Shown here in pieces: positions 49,209 to 59,974 of a stretch of DNA of 64,000 bases. Location: contig CANQNT010000009.1 in assembly GCA_947625255.1 (NCBI GenBank), forward strand, positions 1-64,000, in the 5' to 3' direction. The DNA is from an uncultured Acetatifactor sp. (GTDB lineage Bacteria > Bacillota > Clostridia > Lachnospirales > Lachnospiraceae). The translations under genes and the position numbers were made by a program. The number at the start of each line of letters is the position of its first letter. Position 1 is the stretch's first letter. The notes beneath the pieces were generated by a model. That model was not told the origin of the DNA. It was given only the letters and a program-made list of their open reading frames with translations, and did no database searches.

Positions 49209-50615
49209 ATGAATGATTATGAAGTACTGGGGATAAAGGAAAGTGCGGATGAAAAGGAAGTCAAGCGGGCGTATTTTAGGCTTGTCCGTCAGTATTCCCC
49301 GGAGAAAGACCCGGAAAAGTTTCAGCAGATCAGGCAGGCCTATGAGAATTTAAAAGAAGGCGGAGGAAAGAAAGGGCCGGCTTTGAAAATCCCGGAGGAC
49401 CCCTTCGCGGGGAAGATGTTTCAGCAGATAGTAGACTTGTACAGACGACATGACTACGAGTCTGCTATAGAGACTGCGGAAGAGGCGATCGGATATTACG
49501 GTGCATGGGAAGGATTCCTCTACTATCTGGCTTTGTCGCAGCTCGAAAACGGGAATACCGGAAATGCCGTCAAAAATTTTGAGAAGCTGACGGAACTAAG
49601 TCCTGATAGCCTGTTTTTTGCTCAGAAGCTTGCATTATCCTACATGGAGCGAGGATATGGCAAAAAGGCGCATAAGGCATTTGAAAAGGCTTATGGTATG
49701 GGCTGCAGGGAGATAGATTTTCTGAATGATTATGCCATGAACTGCTGGGACAGAAAAGATTATGCGCGTGGGATGGCTTTGCTGATGGAGCTGATAAAGA
49801 TTGGCAGCGTCGATCGGAAAAAGAATATGTTGCCTTTGATGAATGCCTATGCAGGATTATTTCGGTTCTGCACTTCTTTTGCATGTGAGCAGTTGGAAGA
49901 AATCCGGCAAAGATTTTATTCCTTTCTGGAAGATGCCGTCCCCTATATGGCGGAATATGAGGATAATCTTGAGGATGCGCTTTGCACCATCGTATATGAC
50001 TTGAAAAAAGGGAGAAAGTTCTGTATGGAAGACAGAAAGTGCATCTGCGAGAGGCTGAGGAGAGGACTCGGCAGCGGGAAGGCGGATGCCATGTGGAAGA
50101 ATGTGGAGAATAGCATGGACCGCATGCTGATTTCAAATGACGACAGGCTCTCTGACCCCTGGAAAGCCTGGAATGAATTGCTTATTGCGCAGGAAGGGGA
50201 AGAGAAAATAGATCCATCGGTCGTACGTTTTGCCCTTTTGGATTTTAAGCTTTGTATATTGGAAGAATGGCCCGCTATCAGGGCGGAGATAGAAGTCATC
50301 AGGGACAACTATCCTGATTTTTATGATGTTATCCGCGAGTATGTGGAAACACTTGGGAGTACCGCAAATATAGATTATCTGCGCAGTAAGATGAAGAAAG
50401 ACTATGAGAGGCTGGGACGTTATATGTCGATGGGTATGTACGAAGAGAAATACGGGAAGACGCAGAAACAGCCTGACCCCGGGGAACTATGGGAGTCTGA
50501 CCATAATGATTACGTGGAACCTTGTGTGCGCAGTCAGCCGAAGATAGGCCGCAATGATCCTTGTCCTTGTGGGAGCGGTAAAAAGTATAAGAAATGCTGT
50601 GGAAAAGGCATTTGA
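49209..50615 (+). CDS. J-domain-like/TPR protein with C-terminal SEC-C zinc motif
   Basis: [45 protein letters not shown] (J-like), TPR-like repeats, [25 protein letters not shown] (SEC-C). Confidence 0.85.
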   Translation: MNDYEVLGIKESADEKEVKRAYFRLVRQYSPEKDPEKFQQIRQAYENLKEGGGKKGPALKIPEDPFAGKMFQQIVDLYRRHDYESAIETAEEAIGYYGAWEGFLYYLALSQLENGNTGNAVKNFEKLTELSPDSLFFAQKLALSYMERGYGKKAHKAFEKAYGMGCREIDFLNDYAMNCWDRKDYARGMALLMELIKIGSVDRKKNMLPLMNAYAGLFRFCTSFACEQLEEIRQRFYSFLEDAVPYMAEYEDNLEDALCTIVYDLKKGRKFCMEDRKCICERLRRGLGSGKADAMWKNVENSMDRMLISNDDRLSDPWKAWNELLIAQEGEEKIDPSVVRFALLDFKLCILEEWPAIRAEIEVIRDNYPDFYDVIREYVETLGSTANIDYLRSKMKKDYERLGRYMSMGMYEEKYGKTQKQPDPGELWESDHNDYVEPCVRSQPKIGRNDPCPCGSGKKYKKCCGKGI

Positions 50616-51227
50616 TCCTGCCGCTCCGTACCCATGAAGAAAGTCGTATGGGCGGCAGGGAAAGAGTATTGTTGAGGTTTGTCCCGATGAGATATTATTG
50701 GATGGCCTTGCGGTAAGAGGCGCCGATGCGGCCTCTGTAATCAGGAACAAATCTCTTTGTAATATTTATAAAATAATCTGTATATATAATCGATGCATCC
50801 TTTTATTTCCTGAAGGTAACGTGTTGGCGTGCTGCTGTCGGCTAATCCGTTGGGGAGGTTATCCCCTATGATTTGAAATGATATATGGAAGTCAAACTTA
50901 TTATATTTGCATATGAAATTGAAGTCTATAAAATGTAAAGTTTTTGCGCGGCGGCAGGTAAAACGGTTCAGACACACGGTTTTTCCCCCTCTTTATGCTT
51001 TTCTTGAAAACTAAATTTTTTTTAAATTTTTTTGATTCCTCTATGAAAAGAAAAGGTTTTATGGTAATATGGACGATGGGTAGGTAACCGGAATACCGGA
51101 ATCATGGTACTTGTCATGGGAACCTGTCGCGGATGATTACAGCGAATGGAATGAAATTTTGTGTTTAAAATGAAATGTTTCGGCAACTATTATAGAGAGA
51201 TCGCCAGCAGAAAGGGGTAATTGATTC

Positions 51228-52220
51228 ATGCAGTGCACAGATATCGGAATCGATTTGGGGACGGCCAGTATATTGGTCTACATCAGGGGGAAGGGCGTGG
51301 TGTTAAAGGAACCCTCTGTTGTGGCTTTTGATAGAGATACGAATAAGATCAAGGCAATCGGAGAGGATGCGCGCCTGATGTTGGGACGTACTCCCGGCAA
51401 TATTGTAGCGGTGCGGCCGTTGCGTCAGGGTGTGATTTCGGACTATATCGTGACGGAGAAGATGATGAAGTATTTCATCCAGAAAGCGTTGGGGAAGAGG
51501 ACCTTTCGCAAGCCCCGTATTGCTGTCTGCGTACCCAGCGGAGTCACGGAGGTGGAGAAAAAGGCCGTGGAAGACGCTACTTACCAGGCGGGGGCAAGAG
51601 AGGTGTCAATTATCGAAGAGCCTATCGCGGCGGCAATTGGCGCGGGCATCGATATTTCCAAGCCCTGCGGCAACATGATCGTGGATATCGGAGGCGGTAC
51701 TTCGGATATTGCGGTCATTTCTCTGGGGGGCACCGTGGTCAGCGCTTCTATCAAGATCGCGGGAGATGACTTTGACGAAGCCATCGTGCGCTATATGCGC
51801 AAGAAGCACAATCTGCTGATCGGTGAGCGGACGGCGGAGGATTTAAAGATTAAGATTGGTTCCTGCTTTAAGCGCGTGGAGCCTGACTATATGGATGTCA
51901 GAGGGCGGAATCTGGTGACCGGCCTGCCTAAGACGGTAAAGGTATCCTCGGAGGAAACGGAGGAGGCGCTGAAGGAAACCACGGCACAGATCGTGGACAC
52001 CATTCACAGTGTTTTGGAGAAGACGCCGCCCGAGTTGGCCGCGGATATTGCGGACAGGGGCATCGTGCTTACCGGCGGAGGCAGTCTCTTGCGCGGACTG
52101 GAGGAATTGATTTCCGCCAGAACCGGTATTAACACCATGACGGCGGAGGATCCCATGACCGCGGTGGCGGTGGGTACCGGTAAATATGTGGAGTTTCTGG
52201 CAGGTTATCGTGAGGATTAA
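51228..52220 (+). CDS. mreB: Rod shape-determining protein MreB/Mbl family
   Basis: IGIDLGTASILVYIRGKGVVLKEPSVVA; IIEEPIAAAIGAGIDI; MIVDIGGGTSDIAVISLGG. Confidence 0.93.
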   Translation: MQCTDIGIDLGTASILVYIRGKGVVLKEPSVVAFDRDTNKIKAIGEDARLMLGRTPGNIVAVRPLRQGVISDYIVTEKMMKYFIQKALGKRTFRKPRIAVCVPSGVTEVEKKAVEDATYQAGAREVSIIEEPIAAAIGAGIDISKPCGNMIVDIGGGTSDIAVISLGGTVVSASIKIAGDDFDEAIVRYMRKKHNLLIGERTAEDLKIKIGSCFKRVEPDYMDVRGRNLVTGLPKTVKVSSEETEEALKETTAQIVDTIHSVLEKTPPELAADIADRGIVLTGGGSLLRGLEELISARTGINTMTAEDPMTAVAVGTGKYVEFLAGYRED

Positions 52221-52333
52221 CCATCTGCGGACAAGGAAGCATGGCAGTAATTTGAAGAATAACCCGGCTGCCGGAGACGGCAGCCGTTTTTTACCTTTTG
52301 GGAACATTTTGCCGGAGACGGCGCGGAGATCCT

Positions 52334-54595
52334 ATGGAAACAGTCAGCGGCTATGTAGAGCATATTATTTTTCAAAACAATACGAATGGCTATACGGTCC
52401 TGAATCTGGTGACTGAGGAGGAAGAGATCACTTGCGTGGGCACCTGCAGGGGGCTTACGCTGGGAGAAAGCATTTGCGCCCGGGGAGATGTGATCGAACA
52501 TCCCGTTTACGGCAAGCAGTTTAAAATCGTTTCCTATCGGACTGTGGCGCCCAGGGATCGGGTAAGCATGGAGCGTTATCTGGCATCCGGCGCCGTCAAG
52601 GGCGTGGGCGCCGCTTTGGCGGCCCGTATCGTCAAAAAATTCGGGGACGACACCTTCCGCGTTATCGAGGAGGAACCGGAACGCCTGGCGGAGGTCCGGG
52701 GCATCAGCGAGCGCAAGGCTCAGGAGATTGCCGTACAGATGGAGGAAAAAAAGGATCTGCGGGAAGCATTGGTGTTTCTGCAGCAGTTCGGTATTTCCAA
52801 CACTCTGGCGGTAAAGATTTATGATACCTATGGGATGGAGCTCTATGGCGTAATGCGCGAAAATCCCTATAGACTGGCGGAGGATATTTCGGGCGTGGGA
52901 TTTCGAATCGCCGATGAGATTGCGGCCAAGATCGGCATTCACACGGATTCGGATTACCGGATTCGCAGCGGCCTGATTTACACGCTGCTTCAGGCCGTTG
53001 GGGACGGCCATTGTTATCTTCCCATGGAGATTTTGCTGGAACGCGCCCGGACGCTTTTGGGCGTGGCAAAGGAGTATATTCGTCCGCAGCTTGAAAATCT
53101 GATGATGGATCGCAAGGTGATGATCAAGCGGGACGCGGTATTTGCGGCTTCTTATTATTATGCGGAGCTTAACTGTGCCAGAATGCTGATGGAACTGAAT
53201 CTAAGGCTGTTGGATGAGGACGAGGCTTATTGCCGCGCCCGGATTGAGAAGCTGGCCCTGGATTTACATATGGAGCTGGATGCCTTGCAGCAGGAAGCAG
53301 TGCTGGAAGCTGTAAAAAATGGCGTGTTTCTCTTGTCGGGTGGTCCCGGCACGGGCAAAACCACAACCATCAATATGATGATTCATTATTTTGAGGAAAA
53401 GGGCATGGACATTTTCCTGGCGGCGCCTACGGGCAGGGCTGCCAAGAGGATGACGGAGGCCACAGGTTACGAGGCGCGGACGATTCACCGCCTGTTGGAG
53501 CTAAATGGGGATCTGTCCGAAACGCATGACGGGAAAGCACGGTTTGAACGCAATGAGGAAAACCCGTTGGAGGCGGACGTGGTCATTATAGACGAGATGT
53601 CCATGGTGGATCTGCCCTTGCTGCAGTCCCTGCTTAAGGCCCTGCTGCCGGGGACGCATCTGATCATGGTAGGGGACGTGAACCAGCTTCCCAGTGTGGG
53701 GCCGGGACAAGTGCTGCGGGATATGATGGACAGCGGCGTTTTTCCCATGGTTGTCCTGCAGAAAATTTTTCGGCAGGCGCAGGAAAGTGATATCGTGGTG
53801 AACGCCCATCGTATCAACCGGGGGGAACAGATTGCCCTGGATAATAAAAGCAAGGACTTTTTTCTATTGGAGCGTTCGGATGTAAATGTGATTTACAAGC
53901 ATATGCTTCAACTGATCCGGGATATGCTTCCCGGGTATGTGAATGCGACTCCCTTTGAAATTCAGGTACTCACGCCCATGCGCAAGGGCAGCTTGGGCGT
54001 GGAAACGCTCAATCACATTTTGCAGAGATATTTGAATCCGCCGGATGCTTCCAAAAAGGAGTATGTTTCCGGGGACGTGGTCTATCGCGAGGGCGACAAG
54101 GTCATGCAGGTCAGGAATGATTATCAGCTGGAGTGGGAGGTTGTCAGCCGGTACGGGATTCCGGTGGACAAGGGAATTGGAATCTTCAATGGAGATATGG
54201 GCAAAATATTGGAGATCGATGAAACGTCAGCCCAGCTGGTGGTGGAGTTCGATGAGCATCGGCGGGTCACTTATCCGTTTTCTTCCCTTGACGAGTTGGA
54301 ATTATCTTATGCCATCACGATCCACAAGTCTCAGGGAAGCGAATATCCGGCGGTGATCATGCCCTTGCTGGGAGGTCCCAGGATGCTGTTCAACCGTAAT
54401 CTCTTATACACGGGCGTTACTCGTGCCAAGAGCTGCGTAACCATTCTGGGGAGCAGCGCCACGGTGCGCGCCATGATCGATAATGTGAGTGAAAACAAAA
54501 GATATACCGCCTTAAAAGAGCGGATTCGCGAGCTGGCGGAAGAAAACAGAGGAATTGGTCGGTCGGAGAAGGTCTGCGGAAAGGCAGACGAATGA
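52334..54595 (+). CDS. recD2: ATP-dependent RecD-like DNA helicase (RecD2)
   Basis: GYVEHIIFQNNTNGYTVLNL N-terminus; Walker A LSGGPGTGKTTTINM; Walker B VVIIDEMSMVDLPLL; AITIHKSQGSEYPAVIMPL. Confidence 0.95.
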   Translation: METVSGYVEHIIFQNNTNGYTVLNLVTEEEEITCVGTCRGLTLGESICARGDVIEHPVYGKQFKIVSYRTVAPRDRVSMERYLASGAVKGVGAALAARIVKKFGDDTFRVIEEEPERLAEVRGISERKAQEIAVQMEEKKDLREALVFLQQFGISNTLAVKIYDTYGMELYGVMRENPYRLAEDISGVGFRIADEIAAKIGIHTDSDYRIRSGLIYTLLQAVGDGHCYLPMEILLERARTLLGVAKEYIRPQLENLMMDRKVMIKRDAVFAASYYYAELNCARMLMELNLRLLDEDEAYCRARIEKLALDLHMELDALQQEAVLEAVKNGVFLLSGGPGTGKTTTINMMIHYFEEKGMDIFLAAPTGRAAKRMTEATGYEARTIHRLLELNGDLSETHDGKARFERNEENPLEADVVIIDEMSMVDLPLLQSLLKALLPGTHLIMVGDVNQLPSVGPGQVLRDMMDSGVFPMVVLQKIFRQAQESDIVVNAHRINRGEQIALDNKSKDFFLLERSDVNVIYKHMLQLIRDMLPGYVNATPFEIQVLTPMRKGSLGVETLNHILQRYLNPPDASKKEYVSGDVVYREGDKVMQVRNDYQLEWEVVSRYGIPVDKGIGIFNGDMGKILEIDETSAQLVVEFDEHRRVTYPFSSLDELELSYAITIHKSQGSEYPAVIMPLLGGPRMLFNRNLLYTGVTRAKSCVTILGSSATVRAMIDNVSENKRYTALKERIRELAEENRGIGRSEKVCGKADE

Positions 54596-55335
54596 ATTTA
54601 TGGAAGAAAATAGCCCCTGTCGGCGGGCTGGCGGTGCAGCTGCTGTTCCCGCTGCGGTGTCCCGTGTGTGATGAGATCGTGACGCCTTTTGGGGAGAAAA
54701 TTTGTCTGGAATGTATGAAGAAGCTTCGCTATGTCACACAGCCCAGATGTTATCGCTGCGGCAAGAAGCTGGAGGACGAGGAAAAGGAATATTGCCGCGA
54801 CTGCAGTACGAGGAGACATTTGTTCGTACAGGGCAGGGCCTTGTATGAGTATGACTGTATCGCCCCCGCCATTTATCGGTTCAAGTATGGAAACCGAAGA
54901 GAGTATGCGGATTTTTTTGGTGAAGAGATGGCTTTGTATCTGGGAGATTTTCTTCGGTCAGTGCATCCGGATGGATTGATCCCGGTGCCGCTTCATCGAA
55001 AGCGGCTGCGCAGGAGGGGATATAATCAGGCGTCGCTTTTGGCAAGGGTGTTGGGAAAGCGTCTGCAAATCCCCGTCTATGACAAATTGGCGGCAAGAGT
55101 AAAGAACACTACGCCTTTGAAGCTTTTGGATCCCCGGGAAAGGCAAAATAATTTGAAAAAGGCTTTTCATATTGTGGGAAATGATGTAAAATTAGGTAAG
55201 AAGATAAAATCGGTGGTAATCGTGGATGATATTTACACGACCGGCAGCACGATTGATGAGATGTCGCGTGTCCTATTGGAAACCGGCGTGGAGCGGGTGT
55301 ATTTCGTCACGCTGGCCTGCGGAAAGGGTATATAA
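54592..55335 (+). CDS. ComF family protein (phosphoribosyltransferase-like)
   Basis: CPVCDEIV…CLECMKKL…CYRCGKKL zinc-finger cysteines; PRTase motif VVIVDDIYTTGSTIDE. Confidence 0.93.
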   Translation: MNLWKKIAPVGGLAVQLLFPLRCPVCDEIVTPFGEKICLECMKKLRYVTQPRCYRCGKKLEDEEKEYCRDCSTRRHLFVQGRALYEYDCIAPAIYRFKYGNRREYADFFGEEMALYLGDFLRSVHPDGLIPVPLHRKRLRRRGYNQASLLARVLGKRLQIPVYDKLAARVKNTTPLKLLDPRERQNNLKKAFHIVGNDVKLGKKIKSVVIVDDIYTTGSTIDEMSRVLLETGVERVYFVTLACGKGI

Positions 55336-55355
55336 GGGCCGCGGCCGGGAGGAGT

Positions 55356-55754
55356 ATGATGATTAATGAGGAGAGGGTCGTTCTGATGACCAAAATGCAG
55401 TTCTATGAGGAGAATGAGGGTAAGAAAAATGTAAAGATCGGAAGTTATTTTCGCAGTGATTATATCAGCTTTCAGATTTTGAAGTCCGTGATCAGTGCCA
55501 CGATCGCTTTTTTGATAGTGTTTGCCCTTTATCTTTTGTATGATTTTGAAGAGTTTATGCAGAATGTTTATAAAATGGATTTGTTGGATTTTGCCAAGAA
55601 TGTGCTGATTGCTTATGGAATTACGGTGGTTTCCTATGGGGTGATTTCCTACTTGGTGTATTCCTATCGTTATTCCCGGGCGAAGAAGAGCCTGAAGAAT
55701 TATTATAACCATCTGAAAAAGCTGAATTCGCTTTATGATGACGGGCAATCGTGA
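55356..55754 (+). CDS. Hypothetical membrane protein
   Basis: Two predicted TM segments (SATIAFLIVFALYLLY; VLIAYGITVVSYGVISYLVYSY). Confidence 0.7.
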   Translation: MMINEERVVLMTKMQFYEENEGKKNVKIGSYFRSDYISFQILKSVISATIAFLIVFALYLLYDFEEFMQNVYKMDLLDFAKNVLIAYGITVVSYGVISYLVYSYRYSRAKKSLKNYYNHLKKLNSLYDDGQS

Positions 55755-55904
55755 TAAAAATAAGCCCGATCGCTTATTTTTTACAGGGCAACTTGTGCAG
55801 GAGCGTCACAAGCTGCTTTGATGGCGGACTGCGAATAAAACATCTGACGATGTATCGATATTCGCGTCGCCCCGTTGCCCAGGCGCTCCGGAATGGGGAT
55901 TAAT

Positions 55905-57197
55905 ATGAGCACTTTACTGGAATTAAGAGAAAAACTGAAAGTAATTTACAGTCGGAATGATGTGTATATCATTCCTGTTATGAAATTTTTACTCGCGTTT
56001 TTTGTATTGAATTTTATCAACGGCAATCTGGGATACATGAGTAAGCTGGATGATCTGCCGGTGGTTTTGATCGTGGCATTGTTGTGCTCTTTTCTGCCGA
56101 ATGGCTGTATTGTTTTCTTTGGGGCATTGTTTAGCATATTGCATATGTATGCGTTGTCGATGGAGGTGGCTTTGGTAGGGCTTTGCCTTTACCTGGTCAT
56201 CAGTTTGTTGTTCTTTCGGTTCAGTCCCAGGGACTCTCTGGTGGTGTTGCTGACGCCCATGGCCTTCAGTCTGGGGATTCCTTATGTGGTTCCGATGGTC
56301 ATGGGGCTTTTGGGCACGCCGGCTTCGGCCGTTTCGGTAGGGTGCGGCATTGTGATCTATTACTTCCTTTCCAATGTGACCGCCAATGCTCAGATCATCA
56401 GCGCTATGGAAGCGGAAGAGGCGGTGGCAAAGCTGCAGCTGGTGCTCAACGCCCTGATCAATAACCGCGCAATGCTTGTGATCATTGTGGCTTTTGCCGT
56501 CACGATCGTTATTGTGTACCTGGTTCGCCGCCTGCCGGTGGATCATTCCTGGACGATTGCCATTTTGTCCGGAAGTATTGTGGATGTGATTCTGCTTTTG
56601 GTAGGGGACCTGATGTATGATACGAATGTTTCGATGGTGAGCGCCATCATTGGCACGTTGATTGCAATTTTGGTGGCCAAGGTGGTGGAATTCTTTAAGT
56701 TCTGTGTGGATTATAATCGTACGGAAAACGTGCAGTTCGAGGATGATGAGTATTATTACTATGTAAGGGCCATCCCTAAGATGACCGTGGCGACCCAGTC
56801 CAAAAAAGTGAAACGGATTAACGCGCAGCGCAGACCGTCCGGCAGCCGTTCCAGGAGGGCCGCAGAAACATCCCGTCAGGCGGATTACCGCAGAGAACGT
56901 GAAAAAAATACCCGGTATGATATGGGAGATGAGGTTCGGGCGGAGGAGTTGTACGATGATGTAGGAGTGGACGACGTGGAGGAAGCGCCATTGTTGGATG
57001 AATCCGCAGACTCTGAAGAATATATGGAGTATGATGAATTCGCTGAATCGAATGGAGCCGCAGAAGACGAAGTTTCCAGGGAAGAGGATGATTTTGTGGA
57101 CTATGAGGAACCCGCAGAAGAGGACCCGTCGGGATATGGTGAGGAGTCGGAGGAGGGTTCTGACAGTTATCGTGAAAAAGGGTATGAAGATTTGTAA
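55905..57197 (+). CDS. Multi-TM hypothetical protein with acidic C-terminal tail
   Basis: About 8 TM segments, then a basic linker and a Glu/Asp-rich tail. ATG 55905 after ggggatt. Confidence 0.75.
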   Translation: MSTLLELREKLKVIYSRNDVYIIPVMKFLLAFFVLNFINGNLGYMSKLDDLPVVLIVALLCSFLPNGCIVFFGALFSILHMYALSMEVALVGLCLYLVISLLFFRFSPRDSLVVLLTPMAFSLGIPYVVPMVMGLLGTPASAVSVGCGIVIYYFLSNVTANAQIISAMEAEEAVAKLQLVLNALINNRAMLVIIVAFAVTIVIVYLVRRLPVDHSWTIAILSGSIVDVILLLVGDLMYDTNVSMVSAIIGTLIAILVAKVVEFFKFCVDYNRTENVQFEDDEYYYYVRAIPKMTVATQSKKVKRINAQRRPSGSRSRRAAETSRQADYRREREKNTRYDMGDEVRAEELYDDVGVDDVEEAPLLDESADSEEYMEYDEFAESNGAAEDEVSREEDDFVDYEEPAEEDPSGYGEESEEGSDSYREKGYEDL

Positions 57198-57250
57198 GTT
57201 GTAGGGCAAATGGAATTGTAACAGACAGATTTGAGTAGAGGTTAAGTTGT

Positions 57251-58123
57251 ATGAACGATTGGCTGAGCAGATTAGAAACTTTTACGGATATGCTGTCGTA
57301 TATAAGTATTAAAGATTTGATAGAAATCGTGATCATCGCTTTCTTGTTATATCACATTTTTGCCTGGATGAAATCCAGCCGGGCGTGGTATTTGTTAAAG
57401 GGTGTGATCGTGATTGCGGTTTTCCTGCTTTTAGCGGCATTCTTCCAGATGAAGACCATCTTGTGGATTGCCACTAACGTGATGGGCTTTGCCGTTACCG
57501 CAATCATCGTGGTGCTGCAGCCGGAGCTTAGGAGGGCTCTCGAGGATTTGGGAAAGAAAAATGTTTTATATTCTTTCCTGCCGACAACGGATAATCGAAG
57601 AGAAGAGGAGGCATTTACAGAGAAGACGATCACGGAAATCGCCAAGGCTTGCCAGGAGATGAGCAAGGTCAGGACGGGCGCGTTGATCGTTATTAAAGTG
57701 GGTACATCGCTGGAGGAATGTGAGAGGACGGGCATTGCTGTAGATGGAATTGTGACCAATCAGCTGCTGATCAATATTTTTGAACATAATACCCCTCTTC
57801 ATGACGGGGCAGTTATCATTGATGGGAACAGGGTTACTGCCGCCACTTGTTATCTGCCGCTGTCCGATAATATGGATTTGGGCAAGGAGTTGGGGACGAG
57901 ACATCGTGCGGGCGTGGGAATTTCGGAGGTTACGGATTCTCTTACAGTGATTGTGTCAGAGGAAACAGGCGCTATCAGTGTGGCCCAGGGGGGCGTGCTG
58001 GAGCATGACGTGGATGTGGAGCGCTTAAAGGAACGTATGCGGGAGATTATCAGGGACGATGATCCGCAGGAGAAAGGGAAACGTATCTGGCGCAGAAAGG
58101 GAAGGAGCAAGGAGGCGAAATGA
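57251..58123 (+). CDS. cdaA: Diadenylate cyclase CdaA
   Basis: DAC domain: HNTPLHDGAVIIDGNRVTAATCYLPLSDN…LGTRHRAGVGISEVTDSLTVIVSEETGAISVAQGG. Confidence 0.96.
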   Translation: MNDWLSRLETFTDMLSYISIKDLIEIVIIAFLLYHIFAWMKSSRAWYLLKGVIVIAVFLLLAAFFQMKTILWIATNVMGFAVTAIIVVLQPELRRALEDLGKKNVLYSFLPTTDNRREEEAFTEKTITEIAKACQEMSKVRTGALIVIKVGTSLEECERTGIAVDGIVTNQLLINIFEHNTPLHDGAVIIDGNRVTAATCYLPLSDNMDLGKELGTRHRAGVGISEVTDSLTVIVSEETGAISVAQGGVLEHDVDVERLKERMREIIRDDDPQEKGKRIWRRKGRSKEAK

Positions 58124-59529
58124 AGAAGAAATTATTTGCTAACTGGGGCTTAAAGCTGCTGGCTCTTTTTCTGGCTTTCGGATTGTGGTACATCGTCGTC
58201 TATGCGACGGATCCTATTATAGAGACAGATTTTTACAACATCAAAGTGGAATTCCTTAATGAAGATATTCTGCAGGAGCAGAATAAAGTGAGCGAGGTAT
58301 TGGATAATACGGATCAGGTCAGGGTTGTGACCTTGAAGGGGCCTTTACAGACGTTGGATGAAATGAAGCGTTTGGGGGTCACGGTGACGGCTACGGCGGA
58401 TTTTGCCAGGATGAGGGATGATTATACCGTTCCTATCGTGTTCAGCGTTCCCAGCCAATATGCCGGCTCGGTGGATGATATTATCCTTACGGAAGGCAGT
58501 TCGGTGGTGAAGCTGTTAGTGGAGGACCTTAAGAGTAAGAACGTAAGAGTCCAGTGCACGACTGTAGGCGAGACCAAGGAGGGTTTTGAAGTATCCAGCG
58601 CCACCGCGGAGATCAATACGATTACTGTCTCCGGTGCGACCAGTAAGGTGGATCAGGTTCACCATGCCGCGGTGATACAAGATGTGACGGGTATGGATTC
58701 GGATATTTCCGCATCCGGTCCCATTTTGCTGTTTGATGAAGAGAATAATCAATTGGACAGCAGCACCTTGCAGAGAAGCCAGTATACCACGAATATTGAG
58801 GTGCGTATTTCCGCTACCAAGGAAGTGCCCATCGTCTATGACGTATATGGGACGCCGGCGGCTGGTTATCAGGCAACCGGAGTGGTGGAAGCGAGCCCGG
58901 ATACGGTCAAGGTAGCGGGAAATCCGTCGGTGGTCAATGATTTGGAGAGTATCGTGGTTGGCGGTGCGGGAAGTATTTTGGATATAACCGGAGCCACCGG
59001 AAACAAGGTAATTGATTTTAGCCTGAGAACATATCTTTCTGCCGCAAATGTGCAGTTGGCACAAGGAGCGGACGGCAGCGCCAGTGTTACCATTTATATT
59101 GAGGAAGAGGTGGAATCCACCTACAAGGTAAGTGCCGGAAATATCAGTTTTATCAACGTTCCTGATGGAGTGACGATTGAGGTGCCGGAAGATTATGAGG
59201 TCTATGATTTGACACTGAAAGGGCTCCGGCAGAACTTACAAGGGAAAATCGTGCAGAGCGAGCTGCATGGCACGGTGGACGTGGAACGCTGGATGGAAGA
59301 CAATGAAATAGATCATTTGGAGAGCGGGACATTCTATCTTCCGGCGGTATTTGAATTGCCGAGTGATATCAAGGAGGTCACTCCGGTGGAGGCGGAGGTG
59401 ACATTCATAACGGAGGAGGAAGAAAATCCTGATACCGAGAATACCGGCAGTAATAGCGGGAGCGGCAGCAACAGCAATAACGGAAACAACAGCAATAACG
59501 GAAACAACGGCAATAACGGCAGCAGATAA
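58120..59529 (+). CDS. cdaR: YbbR-like domain protein, c-di-AMP synthesis regulator (CdaA partner)
   Basis: Single N-terminal TM, repeated YbbR-like β-domains, coupled to cdaA, Asn/Gly/Ser-rich C-terminus. Confidence 0.9.
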   Translation: MKKKLFANWGLKLLALFLAFGLWYIVVYATDPIIETDFYNIKVEFLNEDILQEQNKVSEVLDNTDQVRVVTLKGPLQTLDEMKRLGVTVTATADFARMRDDYTVPIVFSVPSQYAGSVDDIILTEGSSVVKLLVEDLKSKNVRVQCTTVGETKEGFEVSSATAEINTITVSGATSKVDQVHHAAVIQDVTGMDSDISASGPILLFDEENNQLDSSTLQRSQYTTNIEVRISATKEVPIVYDVYGTPAAGYQATGVVEASPDTVKVAGNPSVVNDLESIVVGGAGSILDITGATGNKVIDFSLRTYLSAANVQLAQGADGSASVTIYIEEEVESTYKVSAGNISFINVPDGVTIEVPEDYEVYDLTLKGLRQNLQGKIVQSELHGTVDVERWMEDNEIDHLESGTFYLPAVFELPSDIKEVTPVEAEVTFITEEEENPDTENTGSNSGSGSNSNNGNNSNNGNNGNNGSR

Positions 59530-59587
59530 GAAGGCTTGATCCATTTGACATGGGGTTAAAAAATATAACGAAATCGGAGGAAAGGTT

Positions 59588-59851
59588 ATGGTTAGTCAAA
59601 AGGTAGTTATTAAAAATCCGACTGGTCTGCACTTAAGACCGGCAGGCATTCTCTGTAAAGAGGCAATGCAGTTCCGCGCATTGATCACCTTTAAATTTAA
59701 GGATAGTACGGCCAATGCCAAAAGCGTGCTGAGTGTTTTGGGAGCTTGCGTGAAATGCGGAGATGAGATTGAATTCGTATGTGAAGGCGAAGATGAAAAA
59801 GAGGCCTTGGAAGCGCTGGTTGCCGCGGTGAACAATGGCCTGGGAGAATAA
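59588..59851 (+). CDS. HPr family phosphocarrier protein
   Basis: VIKNPTGLHLRPAGILCKEAMQF His-15 region; 87 aa. Confidence 0.93.
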   Translation: MVSQKVVIKNPTGLHLRPAGILCKEAMQFRALITFKFKDSTANAKSVLSVLGACVKCGDEIEFVCEGEDEKEALEALVAAVNNGLGE

Positions 59852-59974
59852 GGAAACCGCAATATAGACAGAGCCTGACTTGTTACATTACAGACAAGTC
59901 GGGCTTTTTTGTGTGAATGCCCAATGGGACGGCGGGAGCGTGTATTGCTTTTTCTTTTCAATCTGGTATACTGA

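Noticed and set aside
50617-50659. CCTGCCGC…GCGGCAGG dyad after the J-like gene
   Set aside because: Only an 8-bp arm with a bulged stem and no T-tract; too weak to call a terminator with confidence.
55989-57209. 406-aa minus-strand ORF, His/Asn/Gln-rich
   Set aside because: Antisense shadow of the multi-TM protein; composition is that of reverse-complemented TM codons.
59448-59529. Repetitive agcaataacggaaacaac tract that could suggest a repeat array
   Set aside because: In-frame Asn/Gly/Ser low-complexity tail of CdaR; no repeat/spacer structure as in CRISPR.
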